DNA of 64,000 nucleotides from Prorocentrum cordatum (Eukaryota > Sar > Dinophyceae > Prorocentrales > Prorocentraceae). Below, one piece after another: positions 10,896 through 22,500 of the stretch. A program made the position numbers and the translations under genes. The notes under the pieces are model-generated. The model was not told where the DNA came from. It worked only from the letters and a program-made list of their open reading frames with translations, and ran no database searches. The first letter of the stretch is position 1, and each line of letters opens with the position of its first letter. The stretch lies in NCBI GenBank assembly GCA_963575745.1, contig CAUYUJ010019949.1, forward strand, positions 693,964-757,963, read 5' to 3'.

Positions 10896-12035
10896 TTACG
10901 CAGCGGTCGCACCACTGGTCTTGAACTTCTTGGTAAGCGAATGAACTTGTGCCAAGTGACGCTTGAGCTTATCACGCAGCTCTCGCACCTTGGGCTCGTC
11001 AAGCTCGTCGTCTTCCCCGCCCACGTCGACATCAATGCCACATTCTTTGAGATGTTCACGGCATGTGCGACCGTCCAGGCCATCAACGTGAGCATTAGCA
11101 CGGTCCTGATCCTCATCGTCGTCGATATCCATGGATTCTCGAGCCTCAGGAGGAGCGGAGTGAGCCTCAGGCTGAGACGGTTCAGGTGCAGCAGTGACCT
11201 CTGGGGCTTCCTTGAGCTTCTGCACCAGCGCGCGCATGGCGATGAGGTCGGCGCTGAAACGCTCCGATCCGCCCAGCGCGCGGACCACGGCATCGAACTG
11301 CTCGACCGTGGCCTCCATGCCTGGCAGGAAGGTGGACAGGGAGGGTGACTTATCATCAAACTGCACTGCGGGACCGACCACATGGCGCAACCTCCCCTCA
11401 AGCTCCACGATGTGCTTGTTAGCGTCCTGCTCGTCCTGCTCGACCTGCGCGAGGGCCTGCTTGGCCTTCTCCAGGGTCGAACGAGCAGCCTCCTTTTTGA
11501 CAGCCAGGTTGGACAGCTTCGTGCGAGCGGTCTTGAGCTGGCTGGTGAGCCCCTGCAAGTTGGCCTCCAGCGGTTTGTCGGCCTGCAACTCGGCCTGCAG
11601 GCGCTGCTTCTCGGCTTCGAAAACCGCACGCTGCTCGGCGTCCTCAGGCCCCGACAGGAGCTTGAGCAGACTTCCAAGCTTGGTGAGGCGCTCACGTTTG
11701 ACCGCAGCGTCAGTGCCTTTAGCCCAGGGAGGAATAGCGGGCTCCTTGGGCTCCAAATCCGTACCATTATGACTGCCAACCAACTTCTGCATGCGCTGCT
11801 GTAACTCTTCCAACTGCTTCGTGAGAAGCTTCTCACGCTTCGTGGCCATGTCGTGAGAGCGCTGGACGGGGACCTTGGGCGGGGGCACACCATGGAACGC
11901 AGAGCCTTTCGGGATGCCACACTTGCCACGCCACTTCTGATCGCCACGGTTGATCCAGCTCGTACCAGTGGGCTCATGCTTGCACCATTTACAATACCAT
12001 GGGCCTGCCTCCGCACTGCGCGACCTGGGAGCCAT
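10896..12035 (-). CDS. LINE ORF1 protein: zinc-finger-like N-terminus and long coiled coil
   Basis: This 379-codon frame starts at ATG 12035-12033; the frame stays open upstream, but without an ATG before the SL. Near the N-terminus is WYCKWCKHEPTGTSWINRG followed by WRGKCGIPKG, a C-x2-C plus C pattern that could bind zinc. From about residue 50 to 250 the sequence is rich in E, K, Q, L and A in heptad-like order (KLLTKQLEELQQRMQKL; LEKAKQALAQVEQDEQDANK), so a coiled coil is expected. The C-terminus is acidic, then basic, ending KKFKTSGATAA. A trimer-forming, RNA-binding role as in other LINE ORF1 proteins is inferred from position and architecture; no RRM or CCHC knuckle is visible. It is intact, in contrast to ORF2. 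Confidence 0.82.
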   Translation of the reverse strand: MAPRSRSAEAGPWYCKWCKHEPTGTSWINRGDQKWRGKCGIPKGSAFHGVPPPKVPVQRSHDMATKREKLLTKQLEELQQRMQKLVGSHNGTDLEPKEPAIPPWAKGTDAAVKRERLTKLGSLLKLLSGPEDAEQRAVFEAEKQRLQAELQADKPLEANLQGLTSQLKTARTKLSNLAVKKEAARSTLEKAKQALAQVEQDEQDANKHIVELEGRLRHVVGPAVQFDDKSPSLSTFLPGMEATVEQFDAVVRALGGSERFSADLIAMRALVQKLKEAPEVTAAPEPSQPEAHSAPPEARESMDIDDDEDQDRANAHVDGLDGRTCREHLKECGIDVDVGGEDDELDEPKVRELRDKLKRHLAQVHSLTKKFKTSGATAA

Positions 12036-12236
12036 GCCGACGGGCGGATGGGCAGGCCGAGCGCGTACACGAGAAACCACGCGAGGCAAGACAAGCGGGC
12101 CGTGGTGGGGCTGGGCCGTGCGGGGCGGACCGCACGGCGCTCTGCCTGGGGCGGACCAGGCGAAACGTTGAAGACTGCCGCGGTAACAGCGGTATCCAGT
12201 TTGGCACAAGGGCGCGGAGCCCTTCAGTGCAGAAGT

Positions 12237-12258
12237 CTTGAGCCAAAATGGCTACGGA
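12237..12258 (-). promoter_or_regulatory. Dinoflagellate spliced-leader sequence (genomic relict)
   Basis: Read on the minus strand this is T + CCGTAGCCATTTTGGCTCAA + G. It matches the conserved 22-nt dinoflagellate SL exactly, with the variable first base being T. It lies at the 5' boundary of the LINE, directly against the target-site duplication and about 200 bases before the ORF1 ATG. No SL-RNA gene body (donor GT plus Sm site) follows it; the next bases are AAGACTTCTGC. It is therefore a leader captured from a trans-spliced mRNA, not an SL-RNA gene. Confidence 0.95.
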
Positions 12259-12277
12259 GACGACGGATGAAAGGAAG
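12257..12277. repeat. Target-site duplication, copy next to the LINE 5' end
   Basis: Identical over 21 bases to 5306-5326. It lies directly outside the spliced leader. Confidence 0.88.
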
Positions 12278-13540
12278 GGACAAGGGGGAGGGAGGAGGAT
12301 GGAGCACGAGAGAGAGTAGCAGGAGGGGGGCTAGGAGCAGAAAACACGTGGCAGAACCAGACGGGCTCATCGGGCGGGCAGACCTTAACGGGCGGGTCGG
12401 GAAGGCAGGCCCACTGGTCGAGCAGGTGGGTTGCTGAAGCGTGCGTCCTGCGCGAATCGCGAGGAAGTCGAGCGATAGCGCGATTCCCAAGTAAATCGTG
12501 AGAAATCCATAGCGAGAGCTTGATTCCTGAGTATCGAGGGCGCGGCGTCTGAATGAATGGCGTGGAAGTCCCACGCGAAAGCGCGAGCCCTTCCAAAATT
12601 GTGAAGAAGTCCCGCGCGAGCGCGCGATTTTGGAATAGCTTGCGAGGAAGTTTGTCCATGGTAAATATGGTTCGATCCACCATCCCAGAAAGGGGTTAGA
12701 CCTGCAAGGCATGGGAACGTTTCCAAGCACCTCAATTGGGCGATGGGCACTGGCAGCGCTGAAGATATCGCGATGATGATAATATGCCAAGGAATGTGTT
12801 GTGCTGTTTTGCGCTGTGCCGCGCCGCACAGTGACGTGCCAGGGACCCGCCACGGAACGTGCCAATGTAAGTGCCAGGGGACGCGCCAAGGAACATGCCG
12901 CGTTGAAGTGTGCGGTGCGCTACTGCATTGTGGATCAAGCCGTCGTTGGCGTCAGAATATTGACCGAATTGAGTTGGATATTAAGCTCGAGTTGTCTTGA
13001 CGCTAAGCTCGGGCTAGTTGCAATCGAAGCGCGCGGGGCGCTCGACCAGCTCGAGCTCAAGATCCGATTCGGTTCCGCAGCCCTCGCTCGAGACACCCAG
13101 ACATAGAGCCAGACGGCCACATGTTGGATATCTCCTTGGGTAGCCTGGACGCGTGAAGACGTGGTTCCAGCGCGGGACAGCCATGTGAGATACACCCTTT
13201 CTGGGCGGCCTGGACACGTGAAAACAAATGGTTCCAGCTCGGGGCAACAATGTTAGATTCCGCCCTGGTGGCTTGGACACATCAAAACACGTGTTCCCAG
13301 CTCGGGACCACCATGTGAGACATCCATTCGGGTGGCCTGGACACGTGAAGAACGCGTGGCTCCAGCTCGGGACCACCATGTTCGATACCCCAGTTGGAAA
13401 TCTGGAAAGTCACCAGCCGAAACAAGCGCAATGTTATTACGCACCCTGTGTCGCTGGATCGAGTTTGTCTGGCTCTTGTGGGCCCCACGCTGGGGGCACC
13501 CAGACGACTACATGTTAGATATACGCACCGTGGGTGGCCC
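12259..13540 (+). repeat. CR copy 2, right part (H, A, B)
   Basis: 12278-12500 continues the H block that was broken at 5326 ('gggagggaggaggatgg', 'ggcagaacc', 'gggcgggcagacctt', 'cccaagtaaatc'), matching 17290-17530 in order. An A-like stretch of GGACGTGCCAGGG words follows (12780-13080). Next come B units of ~67 bp at 13090-13400 carrying 'ccatgtgagacatcc' and GGCCTGGACACGTGAA. Confidence 0.82.
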
Positions 13541-14410
13541 GCCTACGTAAGAACACGCGTCCTGGGTGGACCCCGCTCGCCCCAGAGCGGAGCAAGCTCG
13601 CCCCAAAGCGGAAGACAAGAGTGAAGATACGTGGGTTTTGTTCCCGCCCCAGAGCGAACAAGCGTGAAAACACGTAGGTATGTTTCGCCCCAAAGCGCAG
13701 CAAGCGTGAACTTACATTGGTTCTTTTCGCCCAAAACGCAGCAAGCGTGAAAACATGTGGGTCCGCTTCGCCCCAGAATGCAGTAAACGTGAAAACATGT
13801 GGGTCCCCTCCAGGAAGCCCCAGGAGGCTTCCGCAGAGCCCCAGGACGGAACTTGCCAAGTGATTACGCATCTAGTGCCGATTCGTTGAGATTGCATTGC
13901 CTGTGTGCCCTCCCTCAGCACTGGGAGGGGTGGACCGCTCTTGGGTGGCCAGGACGCCTGACAACACGTGAGCCGTTTTCGCCCCAGAGCGGAATGAGCG
14001 TGAACGCACGTGGGTCCTTTTCGTTCCAGAGCGCAGCAACATGAAAACACGTGGGTCCTTTTCGTCCCAGAGCGGAATAAGCGTGAAAACATTTGGGCCC
14101 ATTTCGCACCAGAGCGCAGCAAGCGTGAAGACATGTGGCTCCCCTTCGCCCCAGAGCGCAGCAAGCGTGAAAACACGCGGGCCCCGGTCGCCCCAAAGCG
14201 GAGCAAGCGTGAGGGAGTGTGTTCACGCTTGCCCTGCCCTGAGGCGAAAGGGACCCACATGTTTGCACTCTTGCGCTGCCCTGAGGCGAATGGGGCCCAC
14301 GTGATGTCACGCTTGCGGCGCGACCTGAGGCGAACGGGACCCACGTGTTTTCACACGCGTTCCAAACTGAAGCGAAAAGGACAGGCGCCGAAGGGGACGG
14401 CCCCTCCACG
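13541..14410 (+). repeat. Tandem array F, ~46-48-bp unit
   Basis: About 17 degenerate units follow the pattern 'cgccccagagcgcagcaagcgtgaaaacacgtgggtcc'. The second half, GTGAAAACACGTGGG, is shared with block B, so F may be a derivative of B. After 14200 the unit switches to a 'cctgaggcgaa.gggaccca' form. No coding sense is evident. Confidence 0.85.
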
Positions 14411-15284
14411 TCTCCAAAACGAACGTTTCGTTCGTGTTAGATAAAGCTCTGCGCGCCGGACGCACCATCCTCGAGCAGGGACACAACAAGTCAACATGTC
14501 CACATGTTCTGAAAATAATCTAAACGCTTCGCGTATCCCCACCATCCCTGGATGCGCCTCTTGCGTCGCGACCTGGTTCGCTCTCAGCTTTTTCCGTTGG
14601 ACTGTCCCCAGACAGCCTGTGGTACCCGTCAGGCTCCCTGGATCGGTGTCCTCGGGAACTCTCAATGCTGGGCGGCTTTCCACCGTGACCCTGGATCAGT
14701 GGCTTTGAGGGACTTGCCTGGGTATACGCGGTCTCGTCCCGCGTGTGTTCTTCGACTCGTTCTGGACAGCACTGAGACACTCTGATGTGCACACGCTGCG
14801 TTTCGATCGTGTTGCGTGCATCAGGCGCCCTTCCACCCGCTGGGTCTGGGCTGAAGCATCTCGGTGTAGAAGTTTCTCGGAACATTTTCACACTTTGATG
14901 CCGTTCTGGCGTCGCGGCTCGCTGCCGCCGTCGGGATCCCCGCCGGACTTACGTCCCCAGTCGTCTGTGCTACTTGTCAGGCTTGGGTCGACGTCCTCGG
15001 GTACGTTCCTTTCGTTCGCACCTGGACGTTGGGACGTCTAGCGCCATTTTGGCTGCGCTTGGTCTCCTCGGTGCCTACTTCAGGCCCGTTGGACGCACCG
15101 CTGCATGCCCGTTCAGGGGCTGCCTCTGGCTCCTGGATTGCATTGGCTCCGCCGCCCTGGACGCTTTCGTGAGCCGCCTGATCCGCGGCCCCGCGCGCGT
15201 TAGGTAATTTAGTCGCGTCCGCGGCCCGTTCGCGACCTCCCGCCGCTGGCGCTTCCGCCTGCGGCTGTTTTTTTTTTTGTTTTT

Positions 15285-15338
<54 letters not shown>

Positions 15339-15724
15339 AGTCTGACACGCCCTCTGGACTTTTCCTTGCGGGCCGCCGAACAAAAAAGTATCCCCACCAT
15401 CCTGTGTGTTTATGGTCGCGCCGCCGCGCCATTTTGGCTGCGCTTACTTGCTGATCGCCACCGGGATCTCCAACGCCACCGGGTTTGAGAGTATCGGTTT
15501 TGGCTCTCCTTCTGAGTGGTTGCCCGTTCGCTCGCTTCGCTTGCCTTTCTTTTCCTGCTGCCTAGTCGCGGCCCGACTAGTGTTCGGACGGCTTTCGGCC
15601 CGCCTCGCGAGCCTGTTGACCAAACGTATCCCCACCAGCCCATCCAGAAGCGATGTCCAGGCAAGTTGAGGTGATCAGGGAAGTGCGGACGCCAAGAGGC
15701 GGACGGCCGAAAGGTGCGAAGGAG
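14411..15724. other. Spacer with dispersed TATCCCCACCA words, no supported gene
   Basis: This stretch holds short unrelated ORFs only. The phrase 'gtatccccaccatcc' or a close variant occurs at about 14535, 15387 and 15628. 'gcgccattttggctgcgctt' occurs twice (about 15040 and 15427), which indicates a diverged tandem or segmental duplication. There is an (AT)n tract at 15290-15332. Confidence 0.55.
15290..15332. repeat. (AT)n microsatellite
   Basis: About 21 perfect AT dinucleotides, preceded by a T-rich run. Confidence 0.97.
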
Positions 15725-16560
15725 GGAGGAGGAGGAGGAGGAGGAGGCTTGATAGATGGATGAGGAAGACGGGAGAAGGAAGATTCATAGGATGATGGGG
15801 AGGAGGAGGAAGAGAAGGACCAGGAGGAAGAAGGAGGAGCAGGAGGAGGAGGAGGGCAAGCAAAAGGGCCAGAGGTCGCTTGGATGCCTCTCGGAGCCTC
15901 TTGGGATATCTATTGGGCGCTTCTTGGAGGCATCTTGGGACGTCTTGGGGATCTCTCGGCGGTCTTGGGGGACTCTTGGGCGTCTTGGGTGCCTCGGGGG
16001 AGCCTCTTGGGGCCGCTTGGGGTCCTCCTGGGGGCATCTTGGGGCCATCCTGGAGCAATCTTGGGACCATCTTGGGGCCTCTTGGGGCCTCCTGGGCGCC
16101 TCCTGGGGTCATCTTGGAGGACATCAATCAAAGAAGGGGGGTCACTTAACTAGCCTCGCCCCTCGGGAGCCCCCCAAGTCGCCTTTTTGAGCGTTCTTGG
16201 GGCGCTCTTGGAGCGCTCTTGGGCGCTCTTGGGGCCCTCTTGCGGCTCCCTTGGGCCCCTCTTAGGGCTCTATTGGGCCATCTTGGAGCTATATGAAGGC
16301 CTCGAATGGCCATGGGAAGCGAAAAGGCGAGAATGCTAAAAGCATTGATTGTTCCAAGGTTTTTGACGGACTTTGGCCTCTTGGGGGCATCCTTGGGCAG
16401 CTCTGTTGGCATCTTAGAGCCGTTTTGGAACAGTCCTGGGGCGTCTTGGAGCATCTTGGCAGCCATCTCGAGGCATCTTGCGCTATCTTGAGCCATCTTG
16501 GAGCTCATCTTGGGCTCTCTGACGCCCTCTTGGGGCCATCTTGGGCCATCTTGGACGCCC
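15725..16560 (+). repeat. (GGA)n tract followed by a CTTGGGG-type minisatellite
   Basis: 15725-15865 is purine-rich GGA/GAA. 15880-16560 is a long degenerate array of 10-13-bp units such as 'tcttggggcat' and 'cctcttgggg'. The same unit family recurs at 27410-27640 and 51100-51260, and in reverse orientation at 38080-38390 and 45430-45620. The leucine/glycine-rich ORFs over it are by-products. Confidence 0.8.
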
Positions 16561-16839
16561 TGACCGCTCGCGCGGCGCCCCGTCCAGGTCCAGGGAAGGG
16601 GGTAGGGGGAGGGGTAAACGCTTCCCCGAAAGGGAGGGAGGTGGAAGAGGAAACGCTCTAGACCAACGCCCAGAGGGCTGGTGGGGTTCGAGGGTCTCCA
16701 GACCATGTTATTTATCGCGGAGTCCGCGGAAAACGCTCCGCACCGTTTCTTTTTCAAGGGAAAACGAAAGTCAGTGGACCTAGTTATGAATTGCGGATTC
16801 CGAAATGGGGGGCACACTTTTCGCGAGCGGGCACGCGCG

Positions 16840-19560
16840 AAGCGCATGCTTCAAAACAAAGTGGGGTTTTACCTCGCATCAGGCAAACAATCCGCCTGCC
16901 CACCCCCAACATGGCACCAAGGACAGACTACCGTCCTAAAAGAGAACCCTGGGCCCGAGCCCTTTCCGGGAAAAACAGGGTGCGAGCCCCGGGGGGAGCA
17001 TTTTTATTTGAAAAACAGAATGTGCACCGGAGGGGGGGGATCCACAATAAGTATGTTAAAGGAATGAGAATTCAACAACAACAACAACAACAACAACAGC
17101 AACAACAGCTAGAATCATTTCAATGTTGTTCGCTCTTACCTGCTCGCGTGCCCTTCATCACGTATATTCCCAAACCGTCGATACCCGCCCTCTTGGTCTT
17201 CGATCGTACCCCCCTCCGCGGGTGATCTTTCTCACCTGCCACCTGTAGTTGGCGCAGCCGCTAAAACAGGGGCAGGAAAGACGAGGGAAGAGACAGTGGG
17301 GAGGGAGAAGGATGGTCAGCACGAGAGGGGTCTGCAGGAGCAGGATTAGACGCAGGAGCACAAGCGGCAGAACCGGCCGGGCGTGTCGGGCGAGCAGACC
17401 TTGACGGGCAGGTTGGGCGGGTGGGCCCAGACGGCCAGGTCGAGCGGGCGGGTCGTTGAGGCATCAATCCAGCATGAATCGCAAAGAAGTTTCGAGCGGC
17501 AGAGCGACCCCCAAGTAAATCATAAGGAAAATCATTTCGAGAGCGTGTTTCCTGCGTGTTGGAGGCACGGCTCCGCCACAAATTGCGAGGAAGCACCATG
17601 CGAGATCGCGAGAGCACGGGAGCCGTTGTTGTTGCAGTTCGGAGGCCAACAACCCAATCTGAGCAGCAAGAGTTGCCTTTGTAGAAGACATGATCGACCC
17701 ACGAACCCGGAAAGGAATATAGAAATGTAGGCATGACAACGGGCCAAAGGTGCCACATAGACGGCCTAAGATGCCCCCGAGAAGGCCCCGAGAAGAGCCC
17801 AAGAGGGGCTGATTTTGACAGCCGTTTCCCACATGATTGCCTCCAAAGACGTTTGATTGGCCGACGGGCGAATGCAATGCTGAATGTATCGATTTGATGT
17901 ACCCTGGCGAGGGTTGTGCTGTGCTGCGCTGTGCTGAATTGCGATGTGCCATGCCGCGATTGTGCTCTACAGCGTTGTGGCTCGAGTCCTCCTTTGCATC
18001 CGAGTCCTGGCCGAACTGATCTGGATCTTGAGCTCGAGCTGCCTTAGCACATAGCAGCTGCCCCAGAGCTGATTGACAGGGGGACATGCCAGGAGGACGC
18101 GCCGCGGAACGTCCCAAGGGGCGCGCCAGGCGACGTGCCAGGGGACGCGCTATGGGGACGCACCGCGGGACGCGCCAAGGAAACGCGCTACGGAACGTGC
18201 CAATGAATGTGCCGCGAAGCGTGCCAGGGGACTCGCCGCGCGATGTGCCAGGGGGACTCGCCACGGGACGCGCCACGGAACGTGCAAGAGAACGTGCCAG
18301 GTTGCAGTGTTGAGTGTATCCATCTTGATGTACCGTGCCGTGGGCTGTGTTGTTGTGTGCCGTGCTGAATTGCGATGTGCCATGCCGCGATTGTGCTCTA
18401 TAGAGTTGTGGCTCGAGTTTTCCTCTGCATCCGAGTCCTGACCGAACTGATCTAGATCGTAAGCTCGAGCTGCTTGAGCAGATAGTAATTGCCCCGGAGC
18501 TGAATGACAGGGGGACATGCCATGAGGACGCGCTGCGGCACGTCCCAAGGGGCGCCCCAGGCGACGCGCCAGGGGACGTGCCACGGGGACGCACCGTGGG
18601 ACGTGCCAAGGGGGCACGGTGCGTAACGTTAAAACACATGGTCCTTGTTCGGGACAACAATGATAGATATTCCCTTGGGTGGCCCGGACACGTTAAAACA
18701 CATGGTCCTTGCTCGGGACAGTCATATTAGATACCCCACTGGGTGGCCTGGACACATAAAAACACGGTCTAAGCTCGGGACAACCATGTTAGATATCTTT
18801 TCGGGTGGCTTGGACACGTAAAAACACGTGGTTCCAGCTCGGGGCCACCATGTTAGATACCCCCTTGGGTGGCCTGGACAAGGAAAAACACATGGTTCCA
18901 GCTCGGGACAACCATGTTGGAGATCCTCTTGGGTGGCCTGGACATGTAAAGACACGTGGCTCCAGCTCGGGACAACCATGTTAGATACCCCCTGCGTGGC
19001 CTGGATACGTTGAATCCGTGCTCCTGCTCGAGACATCCTCGCAATGTCTTCCCTGGCGAGGCCCTCAAAGCGCCACTCCCTGTCCAGAGCAAGAAAACAT
19101 CATTTTAGCATTGGGATAAATGTTCGGGTAGCGCGTTTCGGCCTCCCGTGCGTTTGCTGATACTTCGGCGTTGGGCCCGACGCCATGTTAGATAGCCCCC
19201 TGGGCGGCCTGGACACGTAAAAACACGTGGATCCAGTTCGGGACAATCATGTTCGATACCCCATTGGGTGGCCTGGACACGTACAAACACGTGGATCCAC
19301 ATGAAAACAAGCGTCTCACTTGAGATGTCCTCAATAAGTCCTCATGTCAAGCATTTGCCTGGGCGACCTGGACCCGAGAAAGCAAGCGTTTCGCTCGAGC
19401 CTCCCCCAACTCTGCAAAACGAGCGCTTCATTCAGTAGATCCTCAACAAATTATGCAAAACAAGCGTTTCGTTCGGGACATCCTCAGAAAAAGATCCGCC
19501 AGCCCACCCTTTCCTCGTTATTGATTGATCGCAGAATAATGCCGCCGGCCCACCTCACGT
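16840..19560 (+). repeat. CR copy 3 (D-H-A-B-J-C-D), without the LINE
   Basis: D runs 16840-16990 ('ctgggcccgagccctttccgggaaaa') and is followed by (CAA)n at 17074-17110. H at 17120-17860 is the empty-site counterpart of copy 2. A occupies 17860-18620 as two units, each with 'ctgatctggatct', 'gctcgagctgcc' and GGACGTGCCAGGGG words. B occupies 18620-19020 (~68-bp units with CATGTTAGATA and GTGGCCTGGACACG). J is 19015-19190, C 19290-19460, and D again 19460-19560. The array continues directly into copy 4. Confidence 0.85.
19015..19190 (+). repeat. Block J inside the B array (also 21335-21510 and 43985-44160)
   Basis: This ~170-bp non-periodic segment contains 'gaggccctcaaagcg', 'agcaagaaaacatca', 'atgttcgggtagcgcg' and 'gttgggcccgacgccatgtta'. 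It occurs three times in the window, each time embedded between B units at the same register. Confidence 0.88.
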
Positions 19561-22500
19561 CGGAGCCGGGGGGAAACAAAACATGATCGACCCACGAACC
19601 CGGAAAGGAATATGTAAATGTAAGGCGTGGCAGCACTTCAAAGACACCTGATTGGGCGACGGGCACATGCAATGTTGAATGTATCGATTTTAATGTACCG
19701 TGCCGAGGGCTGTGTTGCGCTGCGCTGTGGTGAATTGCGATGTGCCATGCCACGATTGTGATCTATGGCGTTGTGGCTCAAGTCTTCCTTTGCATCCGAG
19801 TCCTGGCCGAACTGATCTGGATCTCAAACTCGAGCTGCCTTGGCACATAGGAATTGCCCCAGGGCTGATTGGCAGGGGGACATGCCAGGAGGACGCGCTG
19901 CGGAACGTCCCAAAGGACGCGCCAGGCGACGTGCCAGGGGTCGCGCCATGGGGACGCACCGCGGGACGTGCCAAGGGGACGCTCTACGAGACTTGCCAAT
20001 GGACGACGTGCCAGGGGACTCGCCGCGCGACGTGCCAGGGGGACTCGCCACGGGACGCGCCATGGAACGTGCCAGGGAACGTGCCAGGTTGGAATGTTGA
20101 GTGTATCGATCTTGTTGTACCGTGCCGAGAGCTGTGCTGTGTTGCGCCGCGTTGAATTGCGATGTGCCATGCCACGATCGTGTTCTATAGCGTTGTGGCT
20201 CGAATCCTCCTTTGCATCCGAGTCCTGGCCGAACTGATCTGGATCTCAAGCTCGAGTTGCCTGAGAACATAGTAGCTGCCCCAGAGCAAATTGACAGGGC
20301 AACATGCCAGGAGGACGCGCCGCGGAAAATCCCAAAGGACGCGCCAGGCGACGTGCCAGGGAACGTGCCACGGGGACACACCGCGGGACGTGCTAAGGGG
20401 ACGCGCTACGGAACGTGCTGGGGACAAGCGTTTCGCTCGAGACATCTTGCCCAAATCCTCATGCTAGACATCCGCCCGGGCGGCTTGGGCACGTGCAAAC
20501 AAGCGTTTCACTCAACACATCATCAACACATCCTCATGCCAGACATCCGCCTGGGCGAACTGGACGCGTGAAAACAAGTGGTTCGCTCGAGACATCCCCA
20601 ACACATCTTCATGCTGGACATCCGTTCCAGGCCCCCTGGAAGGCCCCAGGGGGGCCCATGTTAGATGCCCTCATAGGTGGCCTGGACACGTTAAAGCACT
20701 TGGGTCCGTCATGTTAGATACCCCCTTGGGCGGCCTGGACACGTAAAACCACATGGATCCAATTCGGGACAATTATGGTTGATACCCCCTTGGGTGGCCT
20801 GGACACGTGAAACGACGTGGGACCAGCTCTGGGCAACCATGCTATCTACATGTGTGGGTGGCCTGGACACGTAAAAACGCATGGGCCAAGTTCGGGACAA
20901 CCATGTTAGATATCCTTTTGGGTGGCCTGGACACGTAAAAAACACGTGGTGCCAGCTCCGGACAACATGATGGATACACCTTTGCGTAGCATTGAAACAG
21001 TGAAGCACATGGTCTTTGCTCGTGACAATCATGTTAGATACCCCACTGGGTGGCTTGGACACGGGAAAACACGTGGTGCGTGGTTCCAGCGCAGGGCCAC
21101 CATGTTACATACCCCCCCGGGTGGCCTGGACATGTAAAACACGTGGTACCAGCTCGGGACCACCATGTTAGATACCCTCTTTGGTGGCTTGGACACGTGA
21201 AAGCACGTGGTACCAGCTCGGGGCCACCATGTTAGAGATTCGTTTGGGTGGCCTCGACATGCAAAACCACGTTGTTCCAGCTCGGGACAACCATGTTAGA
21301 TACCCCCCTGCGTGGCCTGGATACGCTGAATTCGCGCGCTCCCGCTCGAGACGTCTTCGCAATGCCTTCCCTGGAGAGGCCCCCAAAGCGCCCTCTCCTG
21401 ACCAGAGCCAAAAAAAACATGTTTTCTGTATTGGGGTATGTGTTCGGGTAGCGCTTTTCGGCCCCCCGTGCGTTTCCTGATAATTCGGCGTTCGGCCCGA
21501 CGCCATGTTACACGTGGTTTCAGTTCGGCACAACCATGTTAGATACCCCAGTGGGTGGCCTGGACACTTGAAAACACGTGGTGCGTGGGTCCAGCGCAGG
21601 ACTACCATGTTATATACCCCCCTGGGTGGCCTGGACACGTGGAAACACGTGGTACCAGCTCGGGACCAACATGTTAGATACTCACCTGGGTGGCCTGGTC
21701 ACGTGGTTCCAGTTCGGGACCATCATGTTAGATACCCACGTGAGCGCCCTGGACACGTGAAACGACGTGGTTCCAGCTTGGGAACACCATGTTAGATACA
21801 CCCCTGTGTGACCTGGACACGGGAAAACACGTGGTACCAGCTCAGGACCACCATGTTGGATGGCCTGGACACGTGAAAGCACGTGGTACCAGCGCGGGAC
21901 CACCATGTTCGATATCCCCTTGAGTGGCCCGGACACGTAAAAACACGTGGTTCCAGTTCGGGACAACCATGTTAGATACCCCACTGGGTGGCCTGGACAC
22001 GTGGAAACACTGGTTCCAGCTCGCTCGGGATGTAATTCTTCGAGCAAAATGTGTCCCGCACCCCGTGATTTATCGATCGGGATATCAAAAATATAGCCGG
22101 AGTGCAGTATCCCAAAACAAAATTTTTAGACCCATTGCGGTTTCCAAGGTCGATTGCGTGCCCGTCCAGTGCGGGCTGGCATGGCATGTTAAAACATGCC
22201 TCCTCCTCCTCCTCCTCCTCCTCCTCCTCCTCCTCCTCCACCTCCTCTTCATCCCGAACGGCATCTCGGAGCCCAGAGTTGCAAGGATGTCTCCAGCGTA
22301 ACGGGCTGGACCACCTCGCGCGAGGCATTTCGGACCCCAGAGTTGCGACGATGTCTCGGGCGAAACGCGCTGCGAGGAAGTCTCAGGCGAAACGGGCCGG
22401 ACCACCTCGAGCGCGGCGTCTCAGAGCTCCGCGTTGCGGGGGCCTCCTGGGGCCTCCTGGGACCTCCTGGTGACCTCCTGGGGCTTCCTCCTGGGCCTCC

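Larger units (their letters stand above)
5327..12258 (-). mobile_element. Full-length APE-type LINE with a spliced leader at its 5' end
   Basis: This 6.9-kb non-LTR retrotransposon is inserted on the minus strand. Reading 5' to 3' it has: an SL sequence (12258-12237), a ~200-base leader, ORF1 (from 12035), ORF2 (10840-5692) and a ~365-base 3' tail. ORF2 carries an apurinic-type endonuclease, a reverse transcriptase and RNase H. It is flanked by an exact 19-21-bp duplication and has no poly(A) at its 3' junction. A related, uninterrupted copy of the target repeat lies at 17.12-17.7 kb, so both ends can be placed by comparison. ORF2 has at least three frame breaks, so this copy is probably inactive. 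The RNase H behind the RT suggests an I-like group rather than an L1 type; that placement is inference. Confidence 0.92.

Noticed and set aside
15040-15445. Further spliced-leader relicts at 'gcgccattttggctgcgctt'
   Set aside because: Only CCATTTTGGCT is shared with the SL. The flanks differ (no GTAG before, no CAAG after), and the two copies are explained by a local duplication.
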